Shown one piece after another: positions 8,703-19,688 of a stretch of 45,577 bases of DNA. The notes under the pieces were generated by a model that was given only the letters and a program-made list of their open reading frames with translations, was not told the origin of the DNA and ran no database searches. The stretch is from positions 1-45,577 of the forward strand of contig JAGWIW010000014.1 of NCBI GenBank assembly GCA_028866015.1. Direction: 5' to 3'. This DNA comes from Betaproteobacteria bacterium. GTDB taxonomy: Bacteria > Pseudomonadota > Gammaproteobacteria > Burkholderiales > Ferrovaceae. Position numbers and translations under genes: made by a program. Positions within the stretch are counted from its first letter, which is position 1; every line of letters starts with the position of its first letter.

Positions 8703-9929
8703 ATGAAAAAATCCCTGTTTGCACTGGCTGCGCTGGGCGCAGTGTCCGGCGTCGCACACGCTGACGTGAACCTTTACGGTGTGCTCGACGTGGGCGTTGC
8801 GACCTTGACCAACGCATACAGCTTCAGCCCCAATTTCGTCACCGGCGCTGTTCCCACCGGCCTGAAGGGCGCGACCCAAACCGTCACCGGCATGATGAAC
8901 GGCGGCGAGTCTCCCACCCGCTGGGGCATCAAGGGTTCGGAAGACCTGGGCAACGGCAATTCGGCTTTCTTCAAGCTGGAATCCGGCTTCAACCTGGCCA
9001 GCGGCACCTTGGCCACGTCCGGTCTTGCCGGTGGCGCCAACAACGGCCAGATGGTGGCTGACACCAGCCTGAACGGTCAGCTTTTCGGCCGTGCAGCCCA
9101 AGTGGGTTTGGCCAACAAGGAGCTGGGCTCCCTGACTTTCGGCCGCATGAATAACCTGATGCTGGACATGATCGGCGGCTATGACCCCGTCAATGCCCAG
9201 ATGTTCTCCCCCATCAACTTTTCCGGCTTCTACGGCGGTGGCGGTGAGACCGACAACGCCCGCGTGGACAACGCAGTCAAGTACGCGAACAAGTTCGGCA
9301 ATGTCAACTTGAACCTGCTCTACAGCTTTGGCGGCATTGCCGGCAATTCCAATGCGCGCAGCAACATCCAGGCTAACTTGGGTTACGAAGCGGGCCCGCT
9401 GGGCATTCAGCTGGCAGGCATCAGCGCCAAGGACACCACCAGCATTTCCGCCAATGCAGCAGCCAATACCGTCAATGTCCTGTATGTTGACCTGCAGTCT
9501 TACATGCTGACAGCGAAATATGATGTGACCAGCGCATTCAGCCTGAAAGCAGGCTACGAACGCGACGCGATCAAGGCGCCGAGCAACCCCGTCAGCGATG
9601 CAACCATGACGCAGATTTACTCCTACAACATCGGCACCAAGTCGTACCAGGCAGCCGAGCAGGATTACAACGTGTACTGGGTTGGCGCCAACTACCACTT
9701 CACGCCGGCTGTGAAAGGGTCCATCGGCTACTATGACGCCGAGCTGCAAAGCAGCGTGCTCGCAGCTTCAGGATCGGATCGTTATGTGTCCGGCATGCTG
9801 GAATACGCCATCAGCAAGCGCACCAACCTGTACGCAGCGGCCATGTTCGACAACAAGGGCGGCTCCAAGGTCCTTTCCGGTGTCAGCAACTTCAACACCT
9901 ACGGTATCGGGATGCGTCACCTGTTCTGA
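8703..9929 (+). CDS. Gram-negative porin, likely phosphate-starvation regulated
   Basis: A 16-stranded trimeric porin of the betaproteobacterial Omp32/OpcP-like family, 408 residues. I chose the ATG at 8703 because it gives a clean signal peptide, MKKSLFALAALGAVSGVAHA with cleavage before DVNLYGVLDVG, and has GGAG upstream; an in-frame ATG at 8673 would add ten residues before the signal. Family blocks include WGIKGSEDLGNG, AQVGLANKELGSLTFGR, a RVDNAVKY block and the C-terminal NFNTYGIGMRHLF ending in Phe for BAM recognition. The Pho box upstream suggests a role in anion or phosphate entry, which is inference; pore selectivity is not readable here. A paralogue follows. Confidence 0.93.
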   Translation: MKKSLFALAALGAVSGVAHADVNLYGVLDVGVATLTNAYSFSPNFVTGAVPTGLKGATQTVTGMMNGGESPTRWGIKGSEDLGNGNSAFFKLESGFNLASGTLATSGLAGGANNGQMVADTSLNGQLFGRAAQVGLANKELGSLTFGRMNNLMLDMIGGYDPVNAQMFSPINFSGFYGGGGETDNARVDNAVKYANKFGNVNLNLLYSFGGIAGNSNARSNIQANLGYEAGPLGIQLAGISAKDTTSISANAAANTVNVLYVDLQSYMLTAKYDVTSAFSLKAGYERDAIKAPSNPVSDATMTQIYSYNIGTKSYQAAEQDYNVYWVGANYHFTPAVKGSIGYYDAELQSSVLAASGSDRYVSGMLEYAISKRTNLYAAAMFDNKGGSKVLSGVSNFNTYGIGMRHLF

Positions 9930-9965
9930 GTCTCTGCTAGCTGATTCACTGAACACTCCATTTAC

Positions 9966-9990
9966 AGCCACCCTTCGGGGTGGCTTTTTT
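9966..9990 (+). terminator. intrinsic terminator of the first porin
   Basis: AGCCACCC (9966-9973) and GGGTGGCT (9978-9985) pair around a TTCG tetraloop, followed by a T-run to 9990. It starts 37 bases after the porin stop. The same stem and loop recur after the second porin. Confidence 0.9.
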
Positions 9991-10206
9991 GTTGCAAAAA
10001 AGGTACAGGTAAGTGCCATTGCCGCCAAAATGGATCAGGTGGAAACCTGTTTGCTGTAAGAAATGTGTAACATTTGCGGTGCAGCAAAGCAGTCTGGGGC
10101 TTGAATCCAGCATTGCTGAAAGTCCGATCAAGAGACTTCTGGATCGTCTGCATTTCGGCGAGCGATCGCAGGAATGAAGTTCAAACACACACATGGAGTG
10201 TTCACA

Positions 10207-11481
10207 ATGAAAAAATCGCTACTGGCAGTGGCGGCCCTCAGCGCAGTGGCCGGAGTGGCCCAGGCGGATGTCAGCCTCTACGGGATTTTGGATGTGGGTA
10301 TTGCTGATCTGACCCACGCGGGAGATTTCAACGGCAATTTCGTAACCGGTGCTGTGCCTATCGGTGTTCCGACCTATGCCAAACCCGGTAATGCAGTCGG
10401 CATGATGAACGGCGGTGAATCCCAGACTTTCTGGGGTATCAAGGGCTCGGAAAACCTGGGCAACGGCAACAAGGCTTTCTTTGTGCTGGAACAGGCTTTC
10501 AGCCTGGGTAGCGGCATGATTGCCAGTTCAGGTCTCGCCGGCCTTGGATCCAATGCCAACAATGCCCAAATGGCAGCGGACACGACCCTGAACGGCCAGA
10601 TGTTCAACCGCAAGGCTTATGTGGGCCTGTCCAACACGGACCTGGGCGCCATTTCCTTCGGTCGTCAGTACAGCCTGCAGCTCGACATCATCGGTGCCGG
10701 CGACTATGACGCCGTCAACGCCCAGATGTTCTCACCCATCAACTTCTCGGGCCAGTACGGTGGTGGCGGTGCAACCGACAACTCCCGTGTGGACAACGCA
10801 GTCAAGTACAGCAAGCACTTCGGCAACGGCATGAACGTCAACGCCCTGTACGGCGTGGGTGGCATGGCCGGTTCCGTGTCGGCCCGCAGCAACGCCCAAT
10901 TCAACGTGGGTTACGAAAACAGCGTGTTTGGTATCCAGGGCGCTGTTCAGAATGCCAAGGACACCACCAACCTGAACCCGGGAGCCACTGCAGGGACCGT
11001 CAACGTGCAGTTCCTGGACGTGACCTCCTACTTCGTGGCCATGAAGTACCGTCCCACCACCAACTCGGTCGTGAAGCTCGGTTACGAACGGATGGAACTG
11101 GATGCGCCGAGCGATTACGCGGCTGACCTGGGCCTGACCTCCATTTACACCTACACCATCGGTACCCACTCTGCCTGGGGTGCGGCCCAGAAGAACATCA
11201 ACGTGGTCTGGGTGGGCGGCAGCTACAACTTCACTCCCGCAGTGAAAGGCTCCATCGGCTACTACAACGTGGATACCCCGGCTTGGGGCACCGCGCCTGA
11301 TGGTACCGACCAGTTCTACTCCGCCATGCTGGAGTACAACCTGAGCAAGCGCACCAACCTGTACGCAGCCTGGATGCTGGACCACAAGAGTGGAGCCAAC
11401 GCACCCACCGCGGCCCAAATGGCCGTCGGCGCCAGCGACAACTACAACACCTTCGGCGTTGGTGTCCGCCTGAAGTTCTGA
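10207..11481 (+). CDS. Gram-negative porin, paralogue of the preceding one
   Basis: A 424-residue trimeric porin. The start at 10207 gives signal peptide MKKSLLAVAALSAVAGVAQA, cleaved before DVSLYGILDVG, with GGAG seven bases before the ATG. Long blocks are shared with the first porin: MMNGGES, WGIKGSE-LGNGN, NAQMFSPINFSG, RVDNAVKY, NFTPAVKGSIGYY and LSKRTNLYAA, so the two arose by duplication. Extra loop residues make it slightly longer. Its 277-base upstream region after the first terminator lacks a convincing Pho box, so regulation probably differs from the first porin. It ends VGVRLKF, with the usual terminal Phe. Confidence 0.93.
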   Translation: MKKSLLAVAALSAVAGVAQADVSLYGILDVGIADLTHAGDFNGNFVTGAVPIGVPTYAKPGNAVGMMNGGESQTFWGIKGSENLGNGNKAFFVLEQAFSLGSGMIASSGLAGLGSNANNAQMAADTTLNGQMFNRKAYVGLSNTDLGAISFGRQYSLQLDIIGAGDYDAVNAQMFSPINFSGQYGGGGATDNSRVDNAVKYSKHFGNGMNVNALYGVGGMAGSVSARSNAQFNVGYENSVFGIQGAVQNAKDTTNLNPGATAGTVNVQFLDVTSYFVAMKYRPTTNSVVKLGYERMELDAPSDYAADLGLTSIYTYTIGTHSAWGAAQKNINVVWVGGSYNFTPAVKGSIGYYNVDTPAWGTAPDGTDQFYSAMLEYNLSKRTNLYAAWMLDHKSGANAPTAAQMAVGASDNYNTFGVGVRLKF

Positions 11482-11526
11482 TCGTTCGTCAGGCCTGTCC
11501 TGACACGATGTGCGTAGCACTTGAAA

Positions 11527-11552
11527 AGCCACCCTTCGGGGTGGCTTTTTTT
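11527..11552 (+). terminator. intrinsic terminator of the second porin
   Basis: AGCCACCC (11527-11534) and GGGTGGCT (11539-11546) pair around TTCG, with AAAA before the stem and a T-run after it. Stem and loop are identical to the terminator after the first porin. Confidence 0.9.
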
Positions 11553-11613
11553 ATGATGAAGATCGCACGGACTTCATTGTGTTCCCCCGTGAATCCCGCT
11601 AGGCTCCCTGCTC

Positions 11614-12230
11614 ATGAATCCCCTTGACCAATTCATCATCCAGTTTGACCGCGCCCTGCGCACCGTGGCGGCCCCTGCGCGGGCAGCCCGCCCCAGCCCT
11701 GCAGCAGCCTGTACCGAAACGACGCTCTCCGCGCCGGAAAAGGTTCACGTGGGCCGTCTCATGCGCATCAACCATACCGGTGAGATCTGTGCCCAGGCAC
11801 TTTACCAGGGGCAGGCGCTCACGGCCCGCGACGTTTCCAACCGCGAAGCCCTGCAGGCCGCCGCCCAGGAAGAGGAAGACCACTTGGCCTGGTGCGAGCA
11901 GCGCATTGCGGAACTGGGCGGGCGCACCAGCTGGCTTAATCCGTTCTGGTACGCAGGCTCTCTCGCGCTGGGCGTGCTGGCCGGCATGGCCGGCGACCGC
12001 TGGAACCTCGCGTTTCTGAAGGAAACCGAGCGCCAGGTGGAAACCCATCTGGCGGGACATCTGGCTCACATTCCAGCCCAGGACCTGCGTACCCGGGCTG
12101 TCATCGAACAGATGAAAACCGACGAGGCCGGCCATGCGGCCCTTGCACAGCAGCTGGGGGCAGCCGAGTTTCCGGCCCCGGTGAAATGGGCCATGGCCTG
12201 GTCATCGCGCCTCATGACCCGAACGGTGTA

Positions 12231-12240
<10 letters not shown>
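11614..12240 (+). CDS. coq7: 2-polyprenyl-3-methyl-6-methoxy-1,4-benzoquinone monooxygenase (Coq7)
   Basis: A membrane-associated di-iron hydroxylase that adds the last ring hydroxyl in ubiquinone synthesis, the oxygen-dependent step done by UbiF in E. coli. The 208-residue protein shows the expected iron ligands: Glu57 (HTGEICAQALYQ), Glu87 and His90 (QEEEDH), Glu139 (KETERQVETH), and Glu171 with His174 (TDEAGH). An aromatic/hydrophobic segment (WLNPFWYAGSLALGVLAGM) would sit at the membrane. The gene follows the second porin terminator; ribosome-binding site and promoter are weak. It implies an aerobic, ubiquinone-using organism. Confidence 0.94.
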
Positions 12241-13204
<964 letters not shown>

Positions 13205-13225
13205 ACTCTACAGGTGCCCCCGGGG

Positions 13226-14329
13226 TTACGCCGGGTAGATCGCGCCCAGCGGTACGCTGTGGCGCGCCCCTGTCACGTGCGGCCGGCTGGCGTGGCGTCC
13301 CTGCAGCAGTTCGCGAGCAAGCCAGGCAAAGGCGGCGGCTTCCACCCATTGCACCGGCAGGCCCAGCACGTCCGTGGAAGCCACGGGCAGGTCTGGGAGC
13401 AGATCCTGCAAGGCCGACATCAGGGCGCCGTTGCGCGCCCCTCCGCCGCAACAGAAGATTTCCAGGGAGGCTCCGTCCGCTTCCGCCGCAATGCAGTCCG
13501 CGGCGGCCCGTGCCGTGAGCGCAAGCAAGGTGGCTTGCACGTCCTGGGGGGGGAGCTGTCGCACGGGTTCGTGGCGTTCCAGCCATTGCAGGTGGAATTC
13601 GTCGCGCCCCGTGCTTTTGGGCGGGGGACGGTGAAAGTGGGGATGGGCCAGCAGGGTTTCCAGTAAGGCTTGATCGACGCGGCCCGTGCGCGCCCAGGCG
13701 CCATCGCGGTCGAAAGGTTGCCCCAGGTGACGTTCTGCCCAGCCGTCCATGAGCACATTGCCCGGCCCGCAGTCGTAGCCGCGTGCCGGCTGGCCGGGGC
13801 GCAGCAGGGTCAGGTTGCTGATGCCGCCCAGGTTGAGCAGGGCACGCGGGGCGTCGGGGGTTGCGAAAACGGCTTCATGAAATGCCGGCACGAGGGGGGC
13901 GCCCTGCCCGCCGGCCGCCAGGTCGCGTGAGCGGAAATCCGTCACCACCAGAATGCCCGTCAGTTCGGCCAGCCAGGCCCCGTTGCCCAGCTGCAGGGTG
14001 TAACCCCGCTCGGGCCGGTGGCGCACGGTCTGTCCGTGGCAACCGATGGCGGTGATGTCCGCAGGCTGGAGGCCGGCGGCAGCCACGGCAGCAAGACTGG
14101 CGTCCGCATAGCAGCGGGCAAGGGCCACGCCGGCGGCGGCGGCACGTTCCAGTTCGTCCTGACCGCCTGACTGGTTGAGGTCAAGCAGCTCGCGGCGAAG
14201 TTCAGGGGTAAAGGGGTGTTCGGCATGGCCGGTTACGCGCAGGCGGTCCCCTTCGAAGGAGACCGTGACGGCATCGATGCCGTCCAGGCTGGTTCCCGAC
14301 ATCAGTCCCACATAATGTTCAGCGCGCAT
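13226..14329 (-). CDS. anmK: anhydro-N-acetylmuramic acid kinase
   Basis: Converts 1,6-anhydro-MurNAc, released by lytic transglycosylases, to MurNAc-6-phosphate, a step of cell-wall recycling in the cytoplasm. The 367-residue protein has the phosphate loop GTSLDGID (12-19), GCHGQTVRHRPERGYTLQLGN, DFRSRDLAAGGQGAPLVPAFH and the FCCGGGARNGALM nucleotide-binding segment. It starts three bases after the stop of the upstream M23 peptidase, so the two are almost certainly cotranscribed. This joins wall cutting and wall recycling; the Slt-type enzyme at 33568-35541 would make the substrate. Confidence 0.95.
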   Translation of the reverse strand: MRAEHYVGLMSGTSLDGIDAVTVSFEGDRLRVTGHAEHPFTPELRRELLDLNQSGGQDELERAAAAGVALARCYADASLAAVAAAGLQPADITAIGCHGQTVRHRPERGYTLQLGNGAWLAELTGILVVTDFRSRDLAAGGQGAPLVPAFHEAVFATPDAPRALLNLGGISNLTLLRPGQPARGYDCGPGNVLMDGWAERHLGQPFDRDGAWARTGRVDQALLETLLAHPHFHRPPPKSTGRDEFHLQWLERHEPVRQLPPQDVQATLLALTARAAADCIAAEADGASLEIFCCGGGARNGALMSALQDLLPDLPVASTDVLGLPVQWVEAAAFAWLARELLQGRHASRPHVTGARHSVPLGAIYPA

Positions 14330-14332
14330 GCG

Positions 14333-15703
14333 CTACTCGAATTTGGCCAGCGTGTTGCCGCGAATATCGTCGAGTTCCTTGACCAGGGGCGCCGTGGCGG
14401 CCAGGAATTGGGTTCTGTTGTGGCCGGTCAGGCTGGCCGTGGCATGGCGCGGCACGGACGGTCCCTGGGGATCCACCTGGACACCGGCAATCTTGAACTC
14501 ATAATGCAGGTGCGGTCCGGTGGCCCAGCCGGTCATGCCCACATAGCCGATGACTTCGCCCTGGCGGATATGTTCGCCCTTGCGCAGGCCATGCGCGAAT
14601 GCCGAAAGGTGTCCATAGACCGTGCTGATGTTGTTGCTGTGGCGCAGTTCAATCACGTTGCCATAACCGTTGCGCCAGCCGGCAAAAAGCACCGTGGCAT
14701 TGGCCACGGCCACCACGGGCGTGCCCATGGGTGCGGCCAGGTCGATGCCCTTGTGGGCGCGCCAGGTGTGCAGGATGGGGTGGAAGCGGGCGGTGGTGAA
14801 ACCGGAGGTGACCCGTGAAAACTCGATGGGGGAACGCAGGAAGGAGGCGCGTGTGCCCCGTCCGTCCGGGGTGTAGTAATCGCCGCCGTCAGGGCCGTCA
14901 AAGAACACGCGGCGCAAGGTCACGCCCTTGTTCACGAATTCGGCAGCCAGGATGCGTCCTGCCTTGACTTGGTCGAAGTCATCCTGGGCCGCTTCATAGA
15001 TCACGGAAAACGTGTCGCCGGCGCGCAGGTCGTTGTGGAAATCGATGTCCGTGGAAAACAGGCGGCTCAGCTGGCGCGTGACACTGTCGGGAATGCCAGC
15101 ATTGTCTGCCGCGGCAAACAGCGAGCTCTGGATGCGGCCCGAGGCCTGGATCACGCGGTGCAGGCTGCCCACATGTTCTTCGGCGGACTGGAACTGGTTG
15201 TTGACGCGCGTCACCACCAGGGTTTTGTCTTCACCGCGGGGAAAACGCAGGCTTACCAGGTCGCCATTGGCCAGGTGCTGCACGCGGATGGGCTTGCCGG
15301 GGGACAGTTGCGCAAAAATGTTGCGTGCCAGGGGATCCTTGCGCATGAACGCGAGGGCGGCCTGGTCGTCCACGCCCATGCGGAACAGCAGGGCAGCCAG
15401 CGTGTCGCCGCTGTGGACCGTGTCCTGCTGGGTATAGACTCCCGGGGTGGCTGCCGGCGTAAGCTGGTGCTGCGTGATGTCTTCAATGACGGGCAGCACC
15501 GGCACCTGGCGGGTGGACGTTCCCGGGGTGATGCCGAAAGCGGTGGCCATGCCGAATACCATCATCAGCAAGGTGGCAACCATCCCGCTCAGGCGGGATT
15601 CGGAACCATGGGTGGCTTGTTTTTGCGCTAGAATCCAGCGATTCAAAGCCTGGGCGCATGACTTGATGTGCTTCATGATCCGGGCGATTCTAACAGAAAC
15701 CAT
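14333..15703 (-). CDS. M23-family murein endopeptidase (MepM-like)
   Basis: A zinc metallo-endopeptidase predicted to cut peptidoglycan cross-links in the periplasm. The 456-residue protein has an N-terminal membrane anchor (about 40-58), a LysM/OapA-like segment ([17 protein letters not shown]), a middle domain and a C-terminal LytM domain. The metal and catalytic residues are present: His317 and Asp321 in HKGIDLA, and His398 and His400 in GPHLHYE. All active-site residues are intact, so it is probably active rather than an EnvC-like activator. The start at 15703 is not certain; an ATG at 15676 would remove nine residues. It is divergent from tyrS, 74 bp apart. Confidence 0.92.
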   Translation of the reverse strand: MVSVRIARIMKHIKSCAQALNRWILAQKQATHGSESRLSGMVATLLMMVFGMATAFGITPGTSTRQVPVLPVIEDITQHQLTPAATPGVYTQQDTVHSGDTLAALLFRMGVDDQAALAFMRKDPLARNIFAQLSPGKPIRVQHLANGDLVSLRFPRGEDKTLVVTRVNNQFQSAEEHVGSLHRVIQASGRIQSSLFAAADNAGIPDSVTRQLSRLFSTDIDFHNDLRAGDTFSVIYEAAQDDFDQVKAGRILAAEFVNKGVTLRRVFFDGPDGGDYYTPDGRGTRASFLRSPIEFSRVTSGFTTARFHPILHTWRAHKGIDLAAPMGTPVVAVANATVLFAGWRNGYGNVIELRHSNNISTVYGHLSAFAHGLRKGEHIRQGEVIGYVGMTGWATGPHLHYEFKIAGVQVDPQGPSVPRHATASLTGHNRTQFLAATAPLVKELDDIRGNTLAKFE

Positions 15704-15777
15704 GGCTTCTCACAAATTCCCATGAAATATCAAGGTGTAAGCATTGCAAGTCCGGTGGCGGGCCCCAGGAGCGCGAC

Positions 15778-16974
15778 ATGAACTTCGAAGCCGCTTTGCA
15801 GGAAATCCGGCGCGGCGCCGACGAAGTGCTGCCCGAGGCCGAGCTGCTCGAGCGTCTGCGCAGCGGCAAACCCCTGCGCGTCAAGGCGGGTTTCGACCCC
15901 ACGGCGCCCGACCTGCACCTGGGACATACGGTGCTCATCAACAAGCTCAAGACACTGCAAGATCTGGGCCATGAGGTGATTTTCCTCATCGGCGACTTCA
16001 CCGGCCTGATTGGCGACCCCACCGGCCGCAATGCCACGCGCCCGCCGCTGACTCCCGAGCAGATCGAAGCCAATGCCGCCACCTACAAGGCCCAGGTGTT
16101 CAAGATCCTCGACCCCGAACGCACCACGGTGGCCTTCAATTCCACCTGGATGCACCCTTTGGGCGCAGCCGGCATGATCAAGCTGGCGGCCACCCACACC
16201 GTGGCCCGCATGCTGGAGCGGGATGATTTCTCCAAGCGCTACCAGGCCGAACTGCCGATCGCCCTGCACGAGTTTCTCTACCCCCTGGTGCAGGGTTACG
16301 ATTCCGTTGCCCTCAAGGCCGACCTGGAACTGGGCGGCACCGATCAGAAGTTCAACCTGCTCATGGGGCGCGAGCTGCAGAAGCACTTCGGTCAGAAACC
16401 CCAGTGCATTCTCACCATGCCCTTGCTGGAAGGGACGGACGGCGTCAACAAGATGTCGAAGTCCATGAACAACTTCATTGCCATCGACGAAGCCCCGCGT
16501 GACCAGTTCGGCAAGCTCATGTCCATTTCCGACGAGCTCATGTGGCGCTACCTGGAACTGCTCTCCTTCCAGCCGCTGGCCACCCTCCGGCAGTGGCGGC
16601 AGGAAGTGGAAGGCGGGCGCAATCCGCGCGACATCAAGGTGGCGCTCGCGCAGGAAATCGTGGCCCGCTTCCATGGGCCGGCGGCAGCCGAATCGGCGCT
16701 GGCTGACTTCGAAGCGCGTTTCCGCGGCAACGCCATTCCCGAGGACATCCCGCAAGTGGAGCTGGCGGTGGGGCCGGAGGGTCTGTCCATTGCCCAGGTG
16801 CTCAAGCAGTCGGGCCTGACGGCCAGCACCTCGGAAGCCCTGCGCATGATCGAGGCGGCTGGCGTGCGCCTGGACGGGGCGCGCGTGGAAGACAAGGGAC
16901 TGCACCTGCAGGCGGGCACCACCGCCGTCCTGCAGGTGGGCAAGCGCAAGTTTGCCCGGGTGGTGTGCCGTTGA
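15778..16974 (+). CDS. tyrS: tyrosyl-tRNA synthetase
   Basis: Charges tRNA-Tyr. It is a class I synthetase of 398 residues with HLGH (47-50) and KMSKS (225-229) as the ATP-binding signatures, and a C-terminal S4-like RNA-binding domain ([23 protein letters not shown]). The HLGH form and length point to the TyrRS branch without the long insert (TyrZ-like), common in betaproteobacteria. Upstream is the divergent M23 peptidase. The stop overlaps the GTG of the MFS gene by 10 bases, which starts a tight run of membrane-protein genes. Confidence 0.96.
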   Translation: MNFEAALQEIRRGADEVLPEAELLERLRSGKPLRVKAGFDPTAPDLHLGHTVLINKLKTLQDLGHEVIFLIGDFTGLIGDPTGRNATRPPLTPEQIEANAATYKAQVFKILDPERTTVAFNSTWMHPLGAAGMIKLAATHTVARMLERDDFSKRYQAELPIALHEFLYPLVQGYDSVALKADLELGGTDQKFNLLMGRELQKHFGQKPQCILTMPLLEGTDGVNKMSKSMNNFIAIDEAPRDQFGKLMSISDELMWRYLELLSFQPLATLRQWRQEVEGGRNPRDIKVALAQEIVARFHGPAAAESALADFEARFRGNAIPEDIPQVELAVGPEGLSIAQVLKQSGLTASTSEALRMIEAAGVRLDGARVEDKGLHLQAGTTAVLQVGKRKFARVVCR

Positions 16975-18269
16975 GGCTGCTGTTCCGGCGCACTTTCGGT
17001 CCCCTTTTCGCCACCCAGTTTTGTGGCGCCTTCAACGACAACCTGTTCAAAAGCGCGTTCATGCTGATGGTGGCCTATGACGGCCAGTCCGTGGCCGGCC
17101 TCTCGCCCGGGCTCATGGTCAACGCGGTGGCGGCCGTGTTCATCCTGCCCTTTCTGCTGTTTTCCGTGACGGCCGGCGAATGTGCCGACAAGTGGGACAA
17201 GGCCCGGCTGACCCGCCTCATCAAGCTGCTGGAGGTGGGGCTCATGGCGTTGGGTGCCTGGGCGCTGCTGGCGCACCAGGCGCTCGCCATCCTGGCGGTG
17301 GTGTTCCTGCTGGGTTGCCATTCCACCTTTTTCGGTCCGATCAAGTTTGCGTTGCTGCCGCAGCATCTGCCCGACCATCAATGGTCGCTCGCCAACGGCT
17401 GGATCGAAATGGGCACTTTCGCCGCCATCCTGCTGGGCACCAACCTGGGGGGGCTCCTCATGGGCGCAGGCGCGCCGGGGCGTGACGCCGTGGCTGCGGC
17501 GGTGCTGGCGGTGGCGCTCGCGGGCTACGGCTTTAGCCGCGGCATTCCGCCGGCGCCGGCGCCTGTGCCGGGGCTGGCCCTGAGCCGCAACCCCTTGCGC
17601 GAAGCCTGGCGCCAGCTGCGGGTCGCTGCTGCGGACCGCACGCTGCTGGCTGCCATGCTGGGCAATTCCTGGTTCTGGTGTTTCGGTTCCGTGTTTCTCA
17701 CCCAGTTTCCGGCCTATACCCGCGATACCCTGGGCGGCACGGAAACCGTGGTCACGCTTTTGTGGACGGCGCTGGCGCTGGCGGTGGGCTGTGGCTCGCT
17801 GCTGAGCGGCCTGTGCGGCCATGGCCGCTGGCGCTGGGCCGGCGTGCCGGTGGGCGGCGCCGGCATGACGCTGGCGGCATGCGACCTGGCCCGGGCCCAG
17901 GGCACGGTGGCAGTGACCGGCAGCCGGGACGTCGCAGCGTTCCTGCACAGCCTGTCCGGGCTGCACGTGCTGGCCGACACGGTGCTGGTGGGGTTGTTTG
18001 CAGGGGCTTACATCGTGCCGCTCTACAGCCTGATCCAGAGCCGCACGGCAGCGCACGAGCGCGCCCGCATCCTGGGCACCACCAACTTTCTCAATGCCCT
18101 GTTCATGGTGGGAGCGGCCCTGTGGGCCATGGTCCTGCTGTCGCGGGGACTCACCATTCCCCAGCTTTTTTTCGCGACGGGTGTGCTCAACGCACCCGTG
18201 CTGGCGGCCTTGGTGCTGGGCAATCCCCTTCTCCTGCAGGGACTGCGGCCTGAGGCCTGGCGGCGATGA
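16965..18269 (+). CDS. MFS transporter, LplT-like (lysophospholipid flippase family)
   Basis: A 434-residue major facilitator protein with about 12 membrane helices. The N-terminal segment [18 protein letters not shown] is characteristic of the branch that includes LplT and the MFS half of MFS-acyltransferase fusion proteins, which flip lysophospholipids across the inner membrane. No acyltransferase (Aas) partner is nearby, so that role is inference. The start is a GTG at 16965 inside the tyrS 3' end (10-base overlap); TTG at 16971 is an alternative. The following MATE gene overlaps its stop (ATGA). Confidence 0.8.
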   Translation: MPLRLLFRRTFGPLFATQFCGAFNDNLFKSAFMLMVAYDGQSVAGLSPGLMVNAVAAVFILPFLLFSVTAGECADKWDKARLTRLIKLLEVGLMALGAWALLAHQALAILAVVFLLGCHSTFFGPIKFALLPQHLPDHQWSLANGWIEMGTFAAILLGTNLGGLLMGAGAPGRDAVAAAVLAVALAGYGFSRGIPPAPAPVPGLALSRNPLREAWRQLRVAAADRTLLAAMLGNSWFWCFGSVFLTQFPAYTRDTLGGTETVVTLLWTALALAVGCGSLLSGLCGHGRWRWAGVPVGGAGMTLAACDLARAQGTVAVTGSRDVAAFLHSLSGLHVLADTVLVGLFAGAYIVPLYSLIQSRTAAHERARILGTTNFLNALFMVGAALWAMVLLSRGLTIPQLFFATGVLNAPVLAALVLGNPLLLQGLRPEAWRR

Positions 18270-19684
18270 CGGCAGCCCGCCTGCCGGCGCTGCGTCTGGA
18301 TGACGCAGGGCGTCGCCATGTGGATTTGCGAGCGGTGCTGGCACTGGCGTTTCCGCTGTTCCTCAACAGCAGCATCCAGGTGGTGCTGAATCTCACGGAC
18401 ACCTGGTTCGTGGGGCGGCTTTCCACGGACGCCATGGCGGCCATGGGTGCCTGCTATTACCTGATATTCGTGTTTTTCCTGGTGCTGGGCGGTGTCGGCC
18501 TGGGAGTGCAGACCCTGGTGGCCCAGTACTACGGTGCAGGGCGGCTGCGCGATGCGGCCCATGCCACCTGGAGCGGCGTCTGGGGTTCGCTCCTGACCAC
18601 GCCGCTGTTCCTGCTGGCGGACTGGAGCGGGCCCTTCATCCTGGCGCGTTTCGAGCTCCAGCCCCACGTGCTGTCGTTGGCAGTGGATTTCTGGATGCCG
18701 CGCATGCTCGGCGGTTCAGTGTCCGCCGTGCTGTTTTCCCTCAACTCCTTTTTCAACGGCATCGGGCGTCCCCGTTATACCTTCTGGATCATGCTGGTGG
18801 TGGCCGTGACCAATGCCGTGCTCAACGAGCTTTTCATGTTCCACCTGGGATACGGCATTGCCGGGGCCTCCATCGCCAGCTCCCTGTCGCTGGGCGTGGG
18901 ATCCCTGCTGGCGCTCGGCATTTTCCTCGACCGCCGTTTCCAGACCGAGTTTGACACGCGCCACACCGTGAAGCCGGACCGGGAGGGCATCCGCCGCGTG
19001 TTTGCGCTGGGCATTCCCACCGGCCTGTTTCCTGCCATGGACGTCATCGGACTCGCCCTGTTCCAGCTCATGCAGGTGCGCCTCAGTCCCATCGATGGCG
19101 CGGCCACCCAGATCGTCATGATGCTCACGTCCATTTCCTACCTGCCGGCCATTGGCATTGCGCTGGCAGGCACCACGCTGGTGGGGCAGTCCATCGGCGC
19201 TGGAGACAAGGCCTGGGCTGCGCGCTGTGCCCAGGTCATCCTGCGCATGGCCGTGATTTACATGGGCGTGCTGGGGGTAGGACTGGCGCTCACCGGGTCC
19301 TGGGTGGTGCCGCTGTTCATGTCGGGTGCGGCTTCCGACGCCCCGGCCGTCACGGCCCTGTGTCTCAAGTTGCTGTGGATAGCCGCCGGCTACCAGATTT
19401 TCGATGCCCTCAACCTGGGCAGCGCCTTCTGCCTGCGCGGGGCTGGTGACGTCCGTTTTCCCACGGTGCTGTTGCTGTTGCTGTCCTGGCTGCTTTTCAT
19501 GCCCCTGTGCCATGCGCTCACCTTTCCTCCGGGAGCGGGCTGGGTTCATTTCCTGCCTCAATGGGGCCTGGGCGCTGCCGGCGGATGGCTGGCAGCCCTC
19601 GTGTATACTGTGGCGCTGGGACTGGGGTTGTGGCTGCGCTGGCGTTCCGGTGCCTGGCGCCGCATCGATTTGTCCCACACCTGA
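18266..19684 (+). CDS. MATE-family efflux transporter
   Basis: A 472-residue multidrug and toxic compound extrusion protein, expected to have 12 membrane helices in two bundles and to export organic cations or metabolites using sodium or protons. Typical segments are LNLTDTWFVGRLSTDAMAAMG in the first bundle, GVGLGVQTLVAQYYGAGR, and the repeat IGIALAGTTLVGQSIGAGDKAWA in the second. The start overlaps the MFS stop (ATGA), and the next gene begins four bases after its stop. The substrate cannot be deduced. Confidence 0.9.
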   Translation: MTAARLPALRLDDAGRRHVDLRAVLALAFPLFLNSSIQVVLNLTDTWFVGRLSTDAMAAMGACYYLIFVFFLVLGGVGLGVQTLVAQYYGAGRLRDAAHATWSGVWGSLLTTPLFLLADWSGPFILARFELQPHVLSLAVDFWMPRMLGGSVSAVLFSLNSFFNGIGRPRYTFWIMLVVAVTNAVLNELFMFHLGYGIAGASIASSLSLGVGSLLALGIFLDRRFQTEFDTRHTVKPDREGIRRVFALGIPTGLFPAMDVIGLALFQLMQVRLSPIDGAATQIVMMLTSISYLPAIGIALAGTTLVGQSIGAGDKAWAARCAQVILRMAVIYMGVLGVGLALTGSWVVPLFMSGAASDAPAVTALCLKLLWIAAGYQIFDALNLGSAFCLRGAGDVRFPTVLLLLLSWLLFMPLCHALTFPPGAGWVHFLPQWGLGAAGGWLAALVYTVALGLGLWLRWRSGAWRRIDLSHT

Positions 19685-19688
19685 AACC

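Noticed and set aside
10054-10071. Pho-box-like pair CTGTAAG and GTGTAAC at 11-bp spacing before the second porin
   Set aside because: Each heptamer has two mismatches and no -10 lies at the required distance, so I do not call a second Pho box.
10090-10110. CTTGAATCC resembling a tRNA T-loop in the gap between the porins
   Set aside because: No matching acceptor, anticodon or D arm can be drawn around it.
16548-18344. Long antisense frame over the tyrS end and MFS gene
   Set aside because: Gln/Arg/His-rich shadow; the plus-strand MFS protein has a proper membrane-helix pattern.
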